In this document: positions 1 through 9,003 of the stretch, in pieces
Layout of the letters: each line of letters opens with the position of its first letter
Numbering within the stretch: the first letter of the stretch is position 1
Source of the DNA: Streptomyces sp. CB03234
Lineage (GTDB): Bacteria > Actinomycetota > Actinomycetes > Streptomycetales > Streptomycetaceae
Direction of reading: 5' to 3'
Assembly (NCBI RefSeq): GCF_001905885.1
Contig: NZ_LIYH01000003.1
Location: forward strand, 372,001 to 436,000
Length of the DNA stretch: 64,000 bases
Program-made: the position numbers and the translations under genes
Notes under the pieces: generated by a model
The model's input: only the letters and a program-made list of their open reading frames with translations
Told to the model about the DNA's origin: nothing
Databases searched by the model: none

Positions 1-914
1 GTGTAGACGACCTGTTCGGCGGGGGCGGGGCGCATGGTGAGCGGGTGGATCAGCTCGTCGTCCAGGCCGGAGCGGCCGGCCCGCCAGGCCGCCGCGCGCA
101 GCAGGCCGACGCCGTGGCGGGCGGGGGGTTCGCCCTCGCGCCACTCGCGGGCGGCGGTGTCCACCAGGCCGCGGGTGAGCGTGGCGAGCAGGGCGGTGGT
201 GGACGCGTCGAGGCAGACGTCGGCGGCGCGGACCTCGACGGTCGGGTAGTTGCGGGAGAGCCGGGCGTCGAAGTAGATCATCCCCTCGTCGTGGAGGACG
301 CCGGTGCCGATCAGGTCGCGCACCTGCTGGTGGTAGCGGTGTGCCGAGCCGAAGATCTCCACGGGGCCCGCCGAGGGCCAGCGTCCCCACACCCTGCTGC
401 GGTAGCTGTTGTACCCGCTGTCGTGGCCTTGCCAGAACGGCGAGTTGGTGCTCAGCGCGAGCAGGACGGACAGCCACGGCCGTATCCGGTCCAGCACGCC
501 GACGCCCTCCTCGTCGGACTCGACCGACACGTGCACATGGCAGCCGCAGGTGAGCTGTTCCAGGGCGGTGAGGCCGAAGTGCTCCTGCATCCAGCGGTAG
601 CGCTTGCCCTCGGTGAGGGCGGGGCCGGCGGGCAGGGGCGAGGTGGCGAGGGCGACCACCGCCGCCCCGGCCTCGCCCGCGTGCCGCGCGGCCTCGGCGC
701 GCCAGCGCTCGATCTCGGCGGCCAGCTCCTTCATCCCGCTCTGCGGGTGCGTGGCGAACTCCAGTTGCTGGCCCTGCAGCTCCTTGGTGAAGGCGTGGGT
801 CCTGCCCCGGCTCTCCTTGGCCGCAATCGCCAGCACGGCCTGGGACAGGGCGCGCGGCTCGCCGGTCCGCGGGTCCACGAGGAGGAGTTCCTCCTCCACT
901 CCGACAGTGCGCAA
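1..914 (-). CDS. Glutamate-cysteine ligase family 2 (YbdK-type carboxylate-amine ligase), 3' end off window
   Basis: About 304 residues are visible; the gene runs off the left edge, so the C-terminus is missing (the family is usually about 370 aa). The translation opens RTVGVEEELLLVDP and near residue 120 carries CGCHVHVSVES, both hallmarks of the GCS2 family of ATP-dependent carboxylate-amine ligases, which have weak glutamate-cysteine ligase activity. I chose the TTG at 914 because GGAAAGGTGG lies 6 nt upstream and the protein then begins directly at the conserved segment. An in-frame ATG at 938 would add eight residues. It lies 81 nt downstream of the thioesterase gene on the same strand and could be co-transcribed. 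The physiological substrate cannot be told from sequence. Confidence 0.88.
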   Translation of the reverse strand, partial: MRTVGVEEELLLVDPRTGEPRALSQAVLAIAAKESRGRTHAFTKELQGQQLEFATHPQSGMKELAAEIERWRAEAARHAGEAGAAVVALATSPLPAGPALTEGKRYRWMQEHFGLTALEQLTCGCHVHVSVESDEEGVGVLDRIRPWLSVLLALSTNSPFWQGHDSGYNSYRSRVWGRWPSAGPVEIFGSAHRYHQQVRDLIGTGVLHDEGMIYFDARLSRNYPTVEVRAADVCLDASTTALLATLTRGLVDTAAREWREGEPPARHGVGLLRAAAWRAGRSGLDDELIHPLTMRPAPAEQVVY

Positions 915-995
915 CGGAAACCACCTTTCCGATCGCATCCAGCGGGTGTTGGTCCAGCGGGGACTGGCCCAACGGGGACAGCGCGGGACGCACCA

Positions 996-1826
996 TCATC
1001 CCGGCTGGGACGACGCTCCGCACCGGTCCGGAGGGCGGCCACCGGGGATCTGGCGAGTTCCCGACGCCTTCGGCTTGAACCGCGAGGGCCGCAGCACGTC
1101 GGTGATCAGCCCGGCGACGCCGGGCAGCTGGTCGTTGAGGTAGAAGTGGCCGCCGGGCAGGACGTGCAGCTCGAAGGGGCCGCCGGTCTCCTCCCGCCAG
1201 GCCCGCGCCCCGTCGATCGGCACCCAGGGGTCCCGGTCGCCGGTGAGCACCACCAGGGGGCAGCTCAGCGGGGGGCCGGGCCGGCGGCGGTACGTGGACA
1301 CGGCGCGGAAGTCGGCGCGCAGCGCCGGCAGGGCGAGCGCGCGCACCCCGGGGTGGTCCAGCACGCCGTCGGGGTCGCCGCCGAGCCCGCGTACCTCGGC
1401 GACGAGCCGTTCGTCGTCGGCACCGGCCGGTGGGAGCGCCGTGCCGGGCTGCCGGGGCAGTGCCGGGGCCTGCCGCCCGGACACGATCAGCGCGGCCGGC
1501 CGGGTGTGCCCGGCCGCCTCCAGCCGGCGCGCGACCTCGTACGCGACGAGGGCGCCCATGCTGTGTCCGAAGAGCGCGAAGGGCTCGTCCGCGTACGGCC
1601 GCAGCTCAGGCAGGCAGGCGTCGGCGAGCGCGTGGATGTCGTCCAGGCACGGCTCGGTGAAGCGGTCCTGGCGGCCGGGGTACTGGACGGCAAGGGCCTC
1701 GATCCCGTCCGGCAGCGCGGCGGACAGCGCGCGGTAGGCCCCCGCGGCACCGCCCGCGTGCGGGAAGCAGAAGAGCCGGACGCCGGCTGCGGGTGCGGGG
1801 TGGAAGTTCCGTATCCACGCGGTCAC
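996..1826 (-). CDS. Type II thioesterase (alpha/beta hydrolase)
   Basis: 276 aa. The fold signature is clear: FCFPHAGG near residues 19-26, nucleophile elbow GHSMG with Ser about 89, a late Asp in TGDRDPWVP and a late His in PGGHFYL, forming a Ser-Asp-His triad. Type II thioesterases remove aberrant acyl groups from carrier proteins of polyketide or non-ribosomal peptide synthases. I start at the GTG at 1826 because AGAGGAGGA precedes it at good spacing; the open frame extends ten codons further without a ribosome site. No synthase gene lies in this window, so its partner is either beyond the left edge or elsewhere. The family call is firm; the pathway is unknown. Confidence 0.88.
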   Translation of the reverse strand: MTAWIRNFHPAPAAGVRLFCFPHAGGAAGAYRALSAALPDGIEALAVQYPGRQDRFTEPCLDDIHALADACLPELRPYADEPFALFGHSMGALVAYEVARRLEAAGHTRPAALIVSGRQAPALPRQPGTALPPAGADDERLVAEVRGLGGDPDGVLDHPGVRALALPALRADFRAVSTYRRRPGPPLSCPLVVLTGDRDPWVPIDGARAWREETGGPFELHVLPGGHFYLNDQLPGVAGLITDVLRPSRFKPKASGTRQIPGGRPPDRCGASSQPG

Positions 1827-1878
1827 GTGGATCCTCCTCTGGCGGGCGGACGGCACTCCCGCGTCACCCTACTGGGTG

Positions 1879-3015
1879 TTACGCCACCGATCCGATGCGC
1901 CCCGTGGGGGCGACGGGGCCGTCGCGGTGGATCGGGGTGTGGGCGCCCGTCAGTGACACCCCGCTGCCGCCGCGCCGGCTCGCGACGATCTCCGCCGCGA
2001 TCGACAGGGCGGTCTCCTCCGGCGTACGGGCGCCGAGGTCGAGGCCGATCGGGGAGCGCAGCCGGGCCAGTTCCAGTTCCGTGACGCCGGCCTCACGCAG
2101 CCGCTCGTTGCGGTCCTCGTGGGTGCGCCGGGAGCCCATCGCGCCGATGTACGCGACGGGAAGCTTCAGGGCCAGTTCGAGCAGGGGGACGTCGAACTTG
2201 GCGTCGTGGGTGAGGACGCACAGCACGGTGCGGCCGTCCACCTCGGTGCGCGACAGGTACTCGTGCGGCCATTCGACGACGACCTCGTCCGCCTCGGGGA
2301 AGCGGGCGGGGGTGGCGAAGACCGGGCGGGCGTCGCAGACGGTGACGTGGTAGCCGAGGAACTTGCCGATCCGTACCAGCGCCGCCGCGAAGTCGATCGC
2401 CCCGAAGACGATCATGCGGGGGGCCGGGACGCTGGACTCGACCAGCAGGGTGAGCGGCTGCCCGCAGCGCGAGCCGTCCTGGCCGATGGTGACGGTGCCG
2501 GTGCGGCCGGCGTCGAGCATGGCGCGGGCCTCGCCCGCCGCCGTGCGGTCCAGTTCGGGGTGGCCGCCGAGGCTTCCCTCGTACGAGCCGTCCGGGTGGA
2601 CCAGCAGAGCCTGCCCCAACAGGTCTGCCGGTCCTTCCGTGATTCTGGCCAGAGCCGCCGCCTCCCCTCCGGCGGCGGCTCCGAGCGCGGCGGGGTACAC
2701 CCCGCCGCGGACCGGGGTGACGAGGATGTCGATGATGCCGCCGCAGGTCAGACCGACCGCGAAGGCGTCCTCGTCGCTGTAGCCGAAGCGCTCCAGGACG
2801 GTCTCGCCGTCCTGCAGCGCCTGTCGGCACAGGTCGTACACGGCTCCCTCGACACATCCACCGGAGACCGACCCGATCGCCGTGCCCTCGCCGTCGACGG
2901 CGAGTGCGGCGCCCGGCTGCCGGGGCGCGCTGCCGCCGACCGCCACCACGGTGGCGACGGCGAAGTCACGTCCCTGCTCGACCCACCGGTGAAGCTCAGC
3001 GGCGATGTCCAGCAT
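1879..3015 (-). CDS. xdhC: XdhC/CoxI-family molybdenum-cofactor maturation protein
   Basis: 378 aa. The N-terminal XdhC/CoxI domain shows VGGSAPRQPGAALAV and GSVSGGCVEGAV, and the C-terminal Rossmann-like domain (about residues 215-340) has GAIDFAAALV followed by LGYHVTVCDARPVF. Proteins of this family bind and sulfurate molybdenum cofactor and insert it into xanthine dehydrogenase. The ATG at 3015 is preceded by AAGGAGG. It sits 40 nt downstream of the purine permease gene and near the dehydrogenase genes, which supports a role in maturing that enzyme. Confidence 0.92.
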   Translation of the reverse strand: MLDIAAELHRWVEQGRDFAVATVVAVGGSAPRQPGAALAVDGEGTAIGSVSGGCVEGAVYDLCRQALQDGETVLERFGYSDEDAFAVGLTCGGIIDILVTPVRGGVYPAALGAAAGGEAAALARITEGPADLLGQALLVHPDGSYEGSLGGHPELDRTAAGEARAMLDAGRTGTVTIGQDGSRCGQPLTLLVESSVPAPRMIVFGAIDFAAALVRIGKFLGYHVTVCDARPVFATPARFPEADEVVVEWPHEYLSRTEVDGRTVLCVLTHDAKFDVPLLELALKLPVAYIGAMGSRRTHEDRNERLREAGVTELELARLRSPIGLDLGARTPEETALSIAAEIVASRRGGSGVSLTGAHTPIHRDGPVAPTGRIGSVA

Positions 3016-3055
3016 GTCGGCCTCCTTACCGATGGCAGATGTGTCAAGGATCCCG

Positions 3056-4498
3056 TCAGTGCGCGGTACCCGTGGCGAAGTAGAAGATGAACACCGCGGA
3101 CAACACCCACATCAGGATGCTCGGCTCGCGCCACTTGCCTTGCGCCGCCTTGATGGCGCAGTACGCGATGACACCCGCGCCGACACCGGTGGTGATGGTG
3201 TACGTGAACGGCATCAGCACGACCGTGAGGAAGACCGGGACGGCGACGGACCAGTCGGTCCAGTCGACGTGCCGGGCGTTCTGCAGCATCATCGCGCCGA
3301 TGACGACCAGGGCGGCGGAGGCCACCTGGCCCGGCACGAGCTGGGTGAGCGGCGTGAAGAACAGGCACGCGGCGAAGAAGAGACCGGTGACCGAGGCCGA
3401 CAGGCCCGTACGCGCACCCTCGCCGACGCCCGTGGCGGACTCGATGAAGACGGTCTGTCCGGAGGCTCCGGAGACACCGCCGATCGCGCCGCCGGCGCCG
3501 TCGATGAACAGTGCCTTGCTCAGGCCCGGCATGCGGCCCTGTGCGTCGGCGAGCTTGGCCTCCTGACCGACGGCGATGATCGTCGCCATGGCGTCGAAGA
3601 AGCCGGCCAGCACCAGGGTGAAGACGATCATCGAGACCGTGGTGTAGCCGAGGTCGCCCCAGCCGCCGAACTCCACCTGGCCGAGGAGCGAGAAGTCCGG
3701 CATGGAGACGGGGCTGCCGTGCAGGATCGGCGCTGTGCCGCCCCACGCGGATTCCTTGATCAGGCCTGCGGCGGTAGCCGTGACCGAGATGACTGTGCCG
3801 GCGACGATGCCGATGAGGATGGCGCCGGGGATCTTGCGGGCCTGCAGCATGAAGATCAGCAGCAGGGTGAAGCAGAACAGCGCGACCGGCCAGCCGGCGA
3901 GCGAGCCGCCGACACCGAGGGTGACGGGTCCGCCGACCTCGCTCGGGCCGACGAAGCCGGCCTTGACGAAGCCGATGATCGCGATGAAGAGGCCGATGCC
4001 CATCGTGATGCCGTGCTTCAGCGCCAGTGGGATGGCGTTCATGATGACTTCACGGACACCGGTCACCACCAGCAGGCAGATCACGGCGCCGTAGATGACA
4101 CACATGCCCATGGCCTGCGGCCAGGTCATGTCCGGGGCGACCTGGGTGGAGATGACGCCCGCGACGCTCAGGCCCGCCGCGAGGGCGAGCGGGACCTTGC
4201 CGATGAAACCCATCGCCAGGGTGGTGACGGCCGCGGCGAGAGCGGTGGCGGTGATGAGGGCGGGCTGGCTGAGCTTGTTGCCGTCCGCGTCGGGACCGCC
4301 GAGCAGCAGCGGGTTGAGCAGGAGGATGTACGCCATGGCCATGAAGGTCGTGACGCCGCCGCGCACTTCCTGCGCGACCGAGGATCCTCGGTGGGTTATG
4401 TGAAAGTACCGGTCGAGCCAAGACCGTCCGGCGGGGACACGGGAACCGGATCCCGCGTCTTCGGCGACGGTCTTCGGCTCCACTGACGACTGGGTCAT
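3056..4498 (-). CDS. NCS2-family (AzgA-type) purine/xanthine permease
   Basis: 480 aa, a polytopic inner-membrane transporter with about 12 hydrophobic segments. The N-terminal segment RGGVTTFMAMAYILLLNPLLL and the stretch GLFIAIIGFVKAGFVG match the hypoxanthine/guanine/xanthine permease branch (AzgA, PbuG, PbuO) of the NCS2 family, which usually works as a proton symporter. It lies directly upstream of xdhC and downstream of the xanthine-dehydrogenase operon, separated from the latter by a strong hairpin, so it probably has its own promoter in 4499-4663. Context points to uptake of a purine base for catabolism. The exact substrate (xanthine, hypoxanthine, guanine or uric acid) is not resolved. 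Confidence 0.9.
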   Translation of the reverse strand: MTQSSVEPKTVAEDAGSGSRVPAGRSWLDRYFHITHRGSSVAQEVRGGVTTFMAMAYILLLNPLLLGGPDADGNKLSQPALITATALAAAVTTLAMGFIGKVPLALAAGLSVAGVISTQVAPDMTWPQAMGMCVIYGAVICLLVVTGVREVIMNAIPLALKHGITMGIGLFIAIIGFVKAGFVGPSEVGGPVTLGVGGSLAGWPVALFCFTLLLIFMLQARKIPGAILIGIVAGTVISVTATAAGLIKESAWGGTAPILHGSPVSMPDFSLLGQVEFGGWGDLGYTTVSMIVFTLVLAGFFDAMATIIAVGQEAKLADAQGRMPGLSKALFIDGAGGAIGGVSGASGQTVFIESATGVGEGARTGLSASVTGLFFAACLFFTPLTQLVPGQVASAALVVIGAMMLQNARHVDWTDWSVAVPVFLTVVLMPFTYTITTGVGAGVIAYCAIKAAQGKWREPSILMWVLSAVFIFYFATGTAH

Positions 4499-4663
4499 GG
4501 TGCCTAACTCCCAAGGTTCAAAGGGGCACCCGCGTGCACTGGGGCAAAAGCTCTGCGGGATTTGGGATGGTGCGTTGGCTGCACGACCCGGGGGACGGCC
4601 CGAGACGAACGGTGTAATGCGGTACTGCGAGGTGGGGGGAGCGGGGTGTTGCGTGGGGGGATA

Positions 4664-4722
4664 CTCCGGGCGGTGCGGGCTGTGGAAGTGTGACGTTCCC
4701 GGGAGGCACGCACCGCCCGGAG
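4664..4722 (-). terminator. Hairpin downstream of the xanthine dehydrogenase operon
   Basis: Perfect 14-bp arms (CTCCGGGCGGTGCG at 4664-4677, complement at 4709-4722) enclose a 31-nt loop. It begins 3 nt past the stop codon of the molybdopterin subunit. There is no T tract, as is common in Streptomyces. It probably ends the dehydrogenase transcript before the permease gene. Confidence 0.75.
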
Positions 4723-4725
4723 GGC

Positions 4726-7131
4726 TTATAGGGTGCCGGTGAGGTGCTCGGGGCGTACCGGCGTCTTGTTGAGCTCCAGACCCGTCGCGTTCCGGATCGC
4801 CGCGAGGACGGCCGGGGTGGACGACAGGGTCGGGGCCTCTCCTATGCCGCGCAGCCCGTAGGGCGCGTGGTCATCGGCGAGCTCGAGCACATCGACCGGG
4901 ATGGTCGGGGTGTCGAGGATCGTGGGGATCAGGTAGTCCGTGAAGGACGGGTTCCTGACCTTCGCGGTCTTCGGGTCGACGATGATCTCCTCCATGACCG
5001 CCACGCCCAGGCCCTGGGTGGTGCCACCCTGGATCTGGCCGATGACGGACAGCGGGTTGAGCGCCTTGCCGACGTCCTGGGCGCAGGCCAGCTCGATGAC
5101 CTTGACCAGGCCGAGCTCGGTGTCCACCTCGACGACCGCGCGGTGTGCGGCGAACGAGTACTGGACGTGGCCGTTGCCCTGGCCGGTGCGCAGGTCGAAG
5201 GCCTCGGTGGGGCGGTGGCGCCACTCGGCCTCGATCTCGACGATCTCGTCCTCCAGGACGTCCACCAGGTCGGCGAGGACCTCGCCGCCGTCGGTGACGA
5301 CCTTGCCGCCTTCGAGCAGCAGCTCGGCGGTGGCCCAGGCGGGGTGGTACGTGCCGAGCTTGCGGCGGCCGATCTGAAGGACCTTCTCGCGGACGAGCTC
5401 ACAGGAGTTCTTGACCGCGCCGCCGGTGACGTACGTCTGGCGGGAGGCGGAGGTGGAGCCGGCCGAGCCGACCTGGGTGTCGGCCGGGTTGATCGTCACC
5501 TGGGCGACGCCCAGCTCGGTGCGGGCGATCTGCGCGTGGACGGTGATACCGCCCTGGCCGACCTCCGCCATCGCGGTGTGGACGGTCGCGACCGCCTCGC
5601 CGTTGATGACCTCCATGCGCACCTTGGCGGTGGAGTAGTCGTCGAAGCCCTCGGAGAAGCCGACGTTCTTGATGCCGACCGCGTAGCCGACGCCGCGGAC
5701 GACGCCCTCGCCGTGCGTGGTGTTGGACAGGCCGCCGGGCAGCGCGCGGATGTCGGCGCCCTCGGTGGACTCCCACTGGCGCTCGGGCGGCAGCGGGCGC
5801 GCCTTGACGCGGCGCAGCAGCTCGGCGACCGGGGCGGGCGAGTCGACCGGCTGGCCGGTCGGCATCAGGGTGCCCTGCTCCATGGCGTTGAGCCGGCGGA
5901 ACTCCACCGGGTCCATGTCCAGCTTCTTGGCGAGCTTGTCCATCTGGGCCTCGTACGCGAAGCACGCCTGGACCGCGCCGAAGCCGCGCATGGCGCCGCA
6001 GGGCGGGTTGTTGGTGTAGAGCGCGATGGCCTCGATGTCGACGTCGTCGATGACGTACGGGCCGGCGGCGAGCGAGGAGGCGTTGCCGACGACGGCCGGG
6101 GAGGCCGAGGCGTAGGCGCCGCCGTCCAGCACGATCCGGCACTTCATGTGCGTGATCTTGCCGTCCTTGGTGGCGCCGTGCTCGTACCAGAGCTTCGCCG
6201 GGTGACGGTGGACGTGGCCGAAGAAGGACTCGAACCGGTTGTAGACGATCTTGACCGGCTTGCCGGTGCGGAGCGCCAGCAGGCAGGCGTGGATCTGCAT
6301 CGACAGGTCCTCGCGGCCGCCGAAGGCACCGCCGACGCCGGAGAGCGTCATCCGGACCTTCTCCTCGGGCAGGCCGAGGACGGGCGCGATCTGGCGGAGG
6401 TCCGAGTGCAGCCACTGCGTGGCCACGTACAGGTCGACGCCGCCGTCCTCGCCCGGTACGGCCAGGCCGGACTCGGGGCCGAGGAAGGCCTGGTCCTGCA
6501 TGCCGAAGACGTACTCGCCGGAGACGATGACGTCGGCCTTCTTGGCGGCCTCGTCGGCGTTGCCGCGGATGATGGGCTGGCGGTGCACGATGTTCGGGTG
6601 CGGTACGTGCCCGGCGTGGTGGTCGTCGCGGCCCGGGTGCAGCAGCGGCGCGTCGGGGGCGGTCGCGGAGGCCTCGTCGGTGACGACGGGCAGCTCCCTG
6701 TACTCGACCTTGATCTTGGCGGCCGCGCGGCGGGCGGTCTCCGGGTGGTCGGCGGCGACCAGCGCGACCGGCTCACCGTGGTGGCGTACCCGGCCGTGGG
6801 CGAGGACCGGGGTGTCCTGGATCTCCAGGCCGTAGTTCTTCACCTCGGTGGGCAGGTCCTCGTAGGTGAGGACGGCGTAGACGCCGGCCTGGGCGAGGGC
6901 CTCGGAGGTGTCGATGGAGACGATCTCGGCGTGCGCCACCGTGGAGCGGAGGATCTGGCCCCACAGCATGTCCTCGTGCCACATGTCCGAGGAGTAGGCG
7001 AACTCGCCGGTGACCTTGAGGGTTCCGTCGGGGCGCAGCGTGGACTCGCCGATGCCGCCCTTGGTCTTCGAACCCTGGGTGACCTTGGTGGGAGTGCCGG
7101 CCGGAGCGGCGACTCGGGTGTTCCGCGACAT
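4726..7131 (-). CDS. Xanthine dehydrogenase-type molybdopterin-binding subunit
   Basis: 801 aa. The large subunit of the molybdenum hydroxylase family: an Ald_Xan_dh N-terminal domain (about residues 20-130), then molybdopterin-binding domains with segments such as GVGGAFGGREDLSMQ, NPPCGAMRGFGAVQ and AEVGQGGITVHAQIA, and a C-terminal GLRGIGEAPT. The enzyme oxidises hypoxanthine/xanthine towards urate, or another purine-like heterocycle. The start is the ATG at 7131, 2 nt after the stop of the iron-sulfur subunit; the open frame continues upstream only as readthrough of that gene. Third gene of the FAD, 2Fe-2S, molybdopterin operon. Neighbouring xdhC, permease and PucR genes support purine catabolism. 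Confidence 0.93.
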   Translation of the reverse strand: MSRNTRVAAPAGTPTKVTQGSKTKGGIGESTLRPDGTLKVTGEFAYSSDMWHEDMLWGQILRSTVAHAEIVSIDTSEALAQAGVYAVLTYEDLPTEVKNYGLEIQDTPVLAHGRVRHHGEPVALVAADHPETARRAAAKIKVEYRELPVVTDEASATAPDAPLLHPGRDDHHAGHVPHPNIVHRQPIIRGNADEAAKKADVIVSGEYVFGMQDQAFLGPESGLAVPGEDGGVDLYVATQWLHSDLRQIAPVLGLPEEKVRMTLSGVGGAFGGREDLSMQIHACLLALRTGKPVKIVYNRFESFFGHVHRHPAKLWYEHGATKDGKITHMKCRIVLDGGAYASASPAVVGNASSLAAGPYVIDDVDIEAIALYTNNPPCGAMRGFGAVQACFAYEAQMDKLAKKLDMDPVEFRRLNAMEQGTLMPTGQPVDSPAPVAELLRRVKARPLPPERQWESTEGADIRALPGGLSNTTHGEGVVRGVGYAVGIKNVGFSEGFDDYSTAKVRMEVINGEAVATVHTAMAEVGQGGITVHAQIARTELGVAQVTINPADTQVGSAGSTSASRQTYVTGGAVKNSCELVREKVLQIGRRKLGTYHPAWATAELLLEGGKVVTDGGEVLADLVDVLEDEIVEIEAEWRHRPTEAFDLRTGQGNGHVQYSFAAHRAVVEVDTELGLVKVIELACAQDVGKALNPLSVIGQIQGGTTQGLGVAVMEEIIVDPKTAKVRNPSFTDYLIPTILDTPTIPVDVLELADDHAPYGLRGIGEAPTLSSTPAVLAAIRNATGLELNKTPVRPEHLTGTL

Positions 7132-7133
7132 GG

Positions 7134-7754
7134 TCAGACCGCCTCTCCCTGACGTTCCTGACGGGCGGCCGCGAGGCGGACGGCGTCCAGGATCTTCTCG
7201 TAGCCGGTGCACCGGCAGAGGTTGCCGGAGAGCGCCTCGCGGATGTCCTCGTCGGACGGGGAGGGGTTGCGCTCCAGCATCTCGTCGGCCGCCACCAGCA
7301 GGCCCGGGGTGCAGAAACCGCACTGCACGGCGCCCGCGTCGATGAAGGCCTGCTGGATCGGGGAGAGCTCGGTGCCCTCGCCGGTCTGGGAGTCGGCGCC
7401 TTTGGCGGACCAGCCCTGGGCCTCCTGGAGGGCGGTGCCCTGCCTGCCGTCGCCGGAGGAGCCGCACGCGCCGGTGCCACACGCGCCGCTGTGCTCGGCA
7501 CGCTGCCTGGCGTAGTCGGCGAGGCCCTCGACGGTGACGACCTCGCGGCCCTCGACCTGGCCGGCGGCCACGAGGCAGGAACAGACCGGGACGCCGTCCA
7601 GGCGGACCGTACAGGAGCCGCACTCGCCCTGCTCGCAGGCGTTCTTCGAGCCGGGCAGCCCCAGGCGCTCACGCAGGACGTAGAGGAGGGATTCGCCCTC
7701 CCAGACGTCGTCGGCTTCCTGTGGGCGGCCGTTGACCGTGAAACTCACGCGCAT
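7134..7754 (-). CDS. Xanthine dehydrogenase-type 2Fe-2S subunit
   Basis: 206 aa. A plant-type ferredoxin domain carries CEQGECGSC with a fourth Cys in VPVCSC, and the C-terminal [2Fe-2S]-binding domain carries QCGFCTPG and NLCRCTGY, so both clusters are intact. It passes electrons from the molybdenum site to FAD. Between the domains (about residues 89-130) is an unusual Gly/Ser/Cys-rich insert, ACGTGACGSSGDG, longer than the linker typical of the family. It is separated by 2 nt from genes on both sides, so translation is coupled. Confidence 0.93.
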   Translation of the reverse strand: MRVSFTVNGRPQEADDVWEGESLLYVLRERLGLPGSKNACEQGECGSCTVRLDGVPVCSCLVAAGQVEGREVVTVEGLADYARQRAEHSGACGTGACGSSGDGRQGTALQEAQGWSAKGADSQTGEGTELSPIQQAFIDAGAVQCGFCTPGLLVAADEMLERNPSPSDEDIREALSGNLCRCTGYEKILDAVRLAAARQERQGEAV

Positions 7755-7756
7755 GG

Positions 7757-8647
7757 TTATGCAGCTCCTTCAAGGGTGCGGCCGGTGCCGCGGTACTGCT
7801 CCCAGGTCCAGCCGAGCGTGCGCCGGGCCATGATGCCGACCGCGTGGCGCCGGTACTTGGCCGTGCCCCGCACGTCGTCGATCGGGTTGCAGGCCCCGGA
7901 GGCGAGCTCCGCGAACTGCTTGGCGATCGAGGGAGTGATGATCTTGCCGCTCTCCCAGAACCCGCCCTCTTCGAGCGCGGCGTTCAGGAAGTCCTCGGCC
8001 GCCTTCGCCCGTACGGGCGTGGGGGCCGCCGAGCCGATACCGGTCCGCACGGTACGGGTCTCCGGGTGCAGCGCCAGACCGAACGCGCACACCGCGATCA
8101 CCATCGCGTTGCGGGTACCCACCTTGGAGTACTGCTGCGGTCCGTCCGCCTTCTTGATGTGGACCGTCTTGATGAGCTCGTCCGGGGCGAGCGCGTTGCG
8201 CTTGACGCCCGTGTAGAACTCGTCGATCGGGATGAAGCGGGAGCCGCGTACGGACTCGACCTCGACCTCGGCACCGGCCGCCAGCAGGGCGGGGTGCGCG
8301 TCACCGGCCGGGGACGCCGTACCCAGGTTGCCACCGACACCGCCGCGGTTGCGGATCTGCGGCGACGCCACGGTGTGCGAGGCGAGCGCCAGGCCCGGCA
8401 GCTCGGGCCTCAGCTGCTCCATGATCTGCGTGTACGGAACAGAAGCGCCCAGCCGGACGTTCTCCTCGCCGATCTCCCACTCACCGAGCAGCTCGATGCG
8501 GTTCAGGTCCAGCAGGTACTCGGGCCGCCGATGGTCGAAGTTGATCTCGACCATGACATCCGTACCACCGGCGATGGGCACAGCCGTGGGGTGCTCTGCC
8601 TTGGCGGCGAGCGCCTCCTCCCAGCTGGCGGGGCGAAGGAAGTCCAT
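7757..8647 (-). CDS. Xanthine dehydrogenase-type FAD-binding subunit
   Basis: 296 aa. The FAD-binding motifs of molybdopterin dehydrogenases are present: PIAGGTDVMVEI near residue 24 and ASPQIRNRGGVGGNLGTASPAGD near residues 90-112. It accepts electrons from the iron-sulfur subunit and hands them to NAD or another acceptor. The start is the ATG at 8647, preceded by GGAAGAGAG; the frame is open upstream, but that extension has no ribosome site. First gene of the operon, divergent from pucR across a 356-bp intergenic region that should hold both promoters. Confidence 0.92.
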   Translation of the reverse strand: MDFLRPASWEEALAAKAEHPTAVPIAGGTDVMVEINFDHRRPEYLLDLNRIELLGEWEIGEENVRLGASVPYTQIMEQLRPELPGLALASHTVASPQIRNRGGVGGNLGTASPAGDAHPALLAAGAEVEVESVRGSRFIPIDEFYTGVKRNALAPDELIKTVHIKKADGPQQYSKVGTRNAMVIAVCAFGLALHPETRTVRTGIGSAAPTPVRAKAAEDFLNAALEEGGFWESGKIITPSIAKQFAELASGACNPIDDVRGTAKYRRHAVGIMARRTLGWTWEQYRGTGRTLEGAA

Positions 8648-8926
8648 GAGTGGCTCTCTTCCACGTGTTCCGGTGATCGGTGGTCCGGCGGTGCGTGATC
8701 GGGGTGATCGACTGGGTCCGGGGGGCGTGTGATCGAGTGGTTCGCTGGGGCTCGGGGGACGGCGGGCCCACGTGTTCGTCTTCATGTTCATGTGCTGTTA
8801 ACGCGTTGTGGCCCCAGTACACCCAGCGGTGCTCCGCCCGGTGCAGTCACCGAAACCATGAAGGAGTTGGCTGGTCGCCCTCTCCGTCTTGTAGATTCGA
8901 ACGAAAGGCGAGGAGCAGTAACCTCT

Positions 8927-8946
8927 CCGTTTCCCCCCGGAAACGG
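8927..8946. promoter_or_regulatory. Perfect inverted repeat in the xdh-pucR intergenic region
   Basis: CCGTTTCC, four C, GGAAACGG: 8-bp perfect arms, 58 bp before the pucR start codon. Just upstream, TTGTAG and TAACCT lie 18 nt apart and could be a promoter for pucR. The repeat could be an operator for PucR or another purine-responsive regulator. The rest of 8648-9003 shows no open frame I can support. Confidence 0.45.
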
Positions 8947-9003
8947 TGGCCACGGCTCACCGGCAACAACCAGACACCCACGAGACAGATCGGCGGCGAT
9001 CAC

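Noticed and set aside
45..2084. 679-codon plus-strand open frame over the ligase and thioesterase genes
   Set aside because: It is antisense to two clearly recognisable genes, has no domain, and is explained by high GC keeping stop codons rare.
4744..7152. 802-codon plus-strand open frame
   Set aside because: Exact antisense of the molybdopterin subunit; low-complexity composition, no ribosome site or domain.
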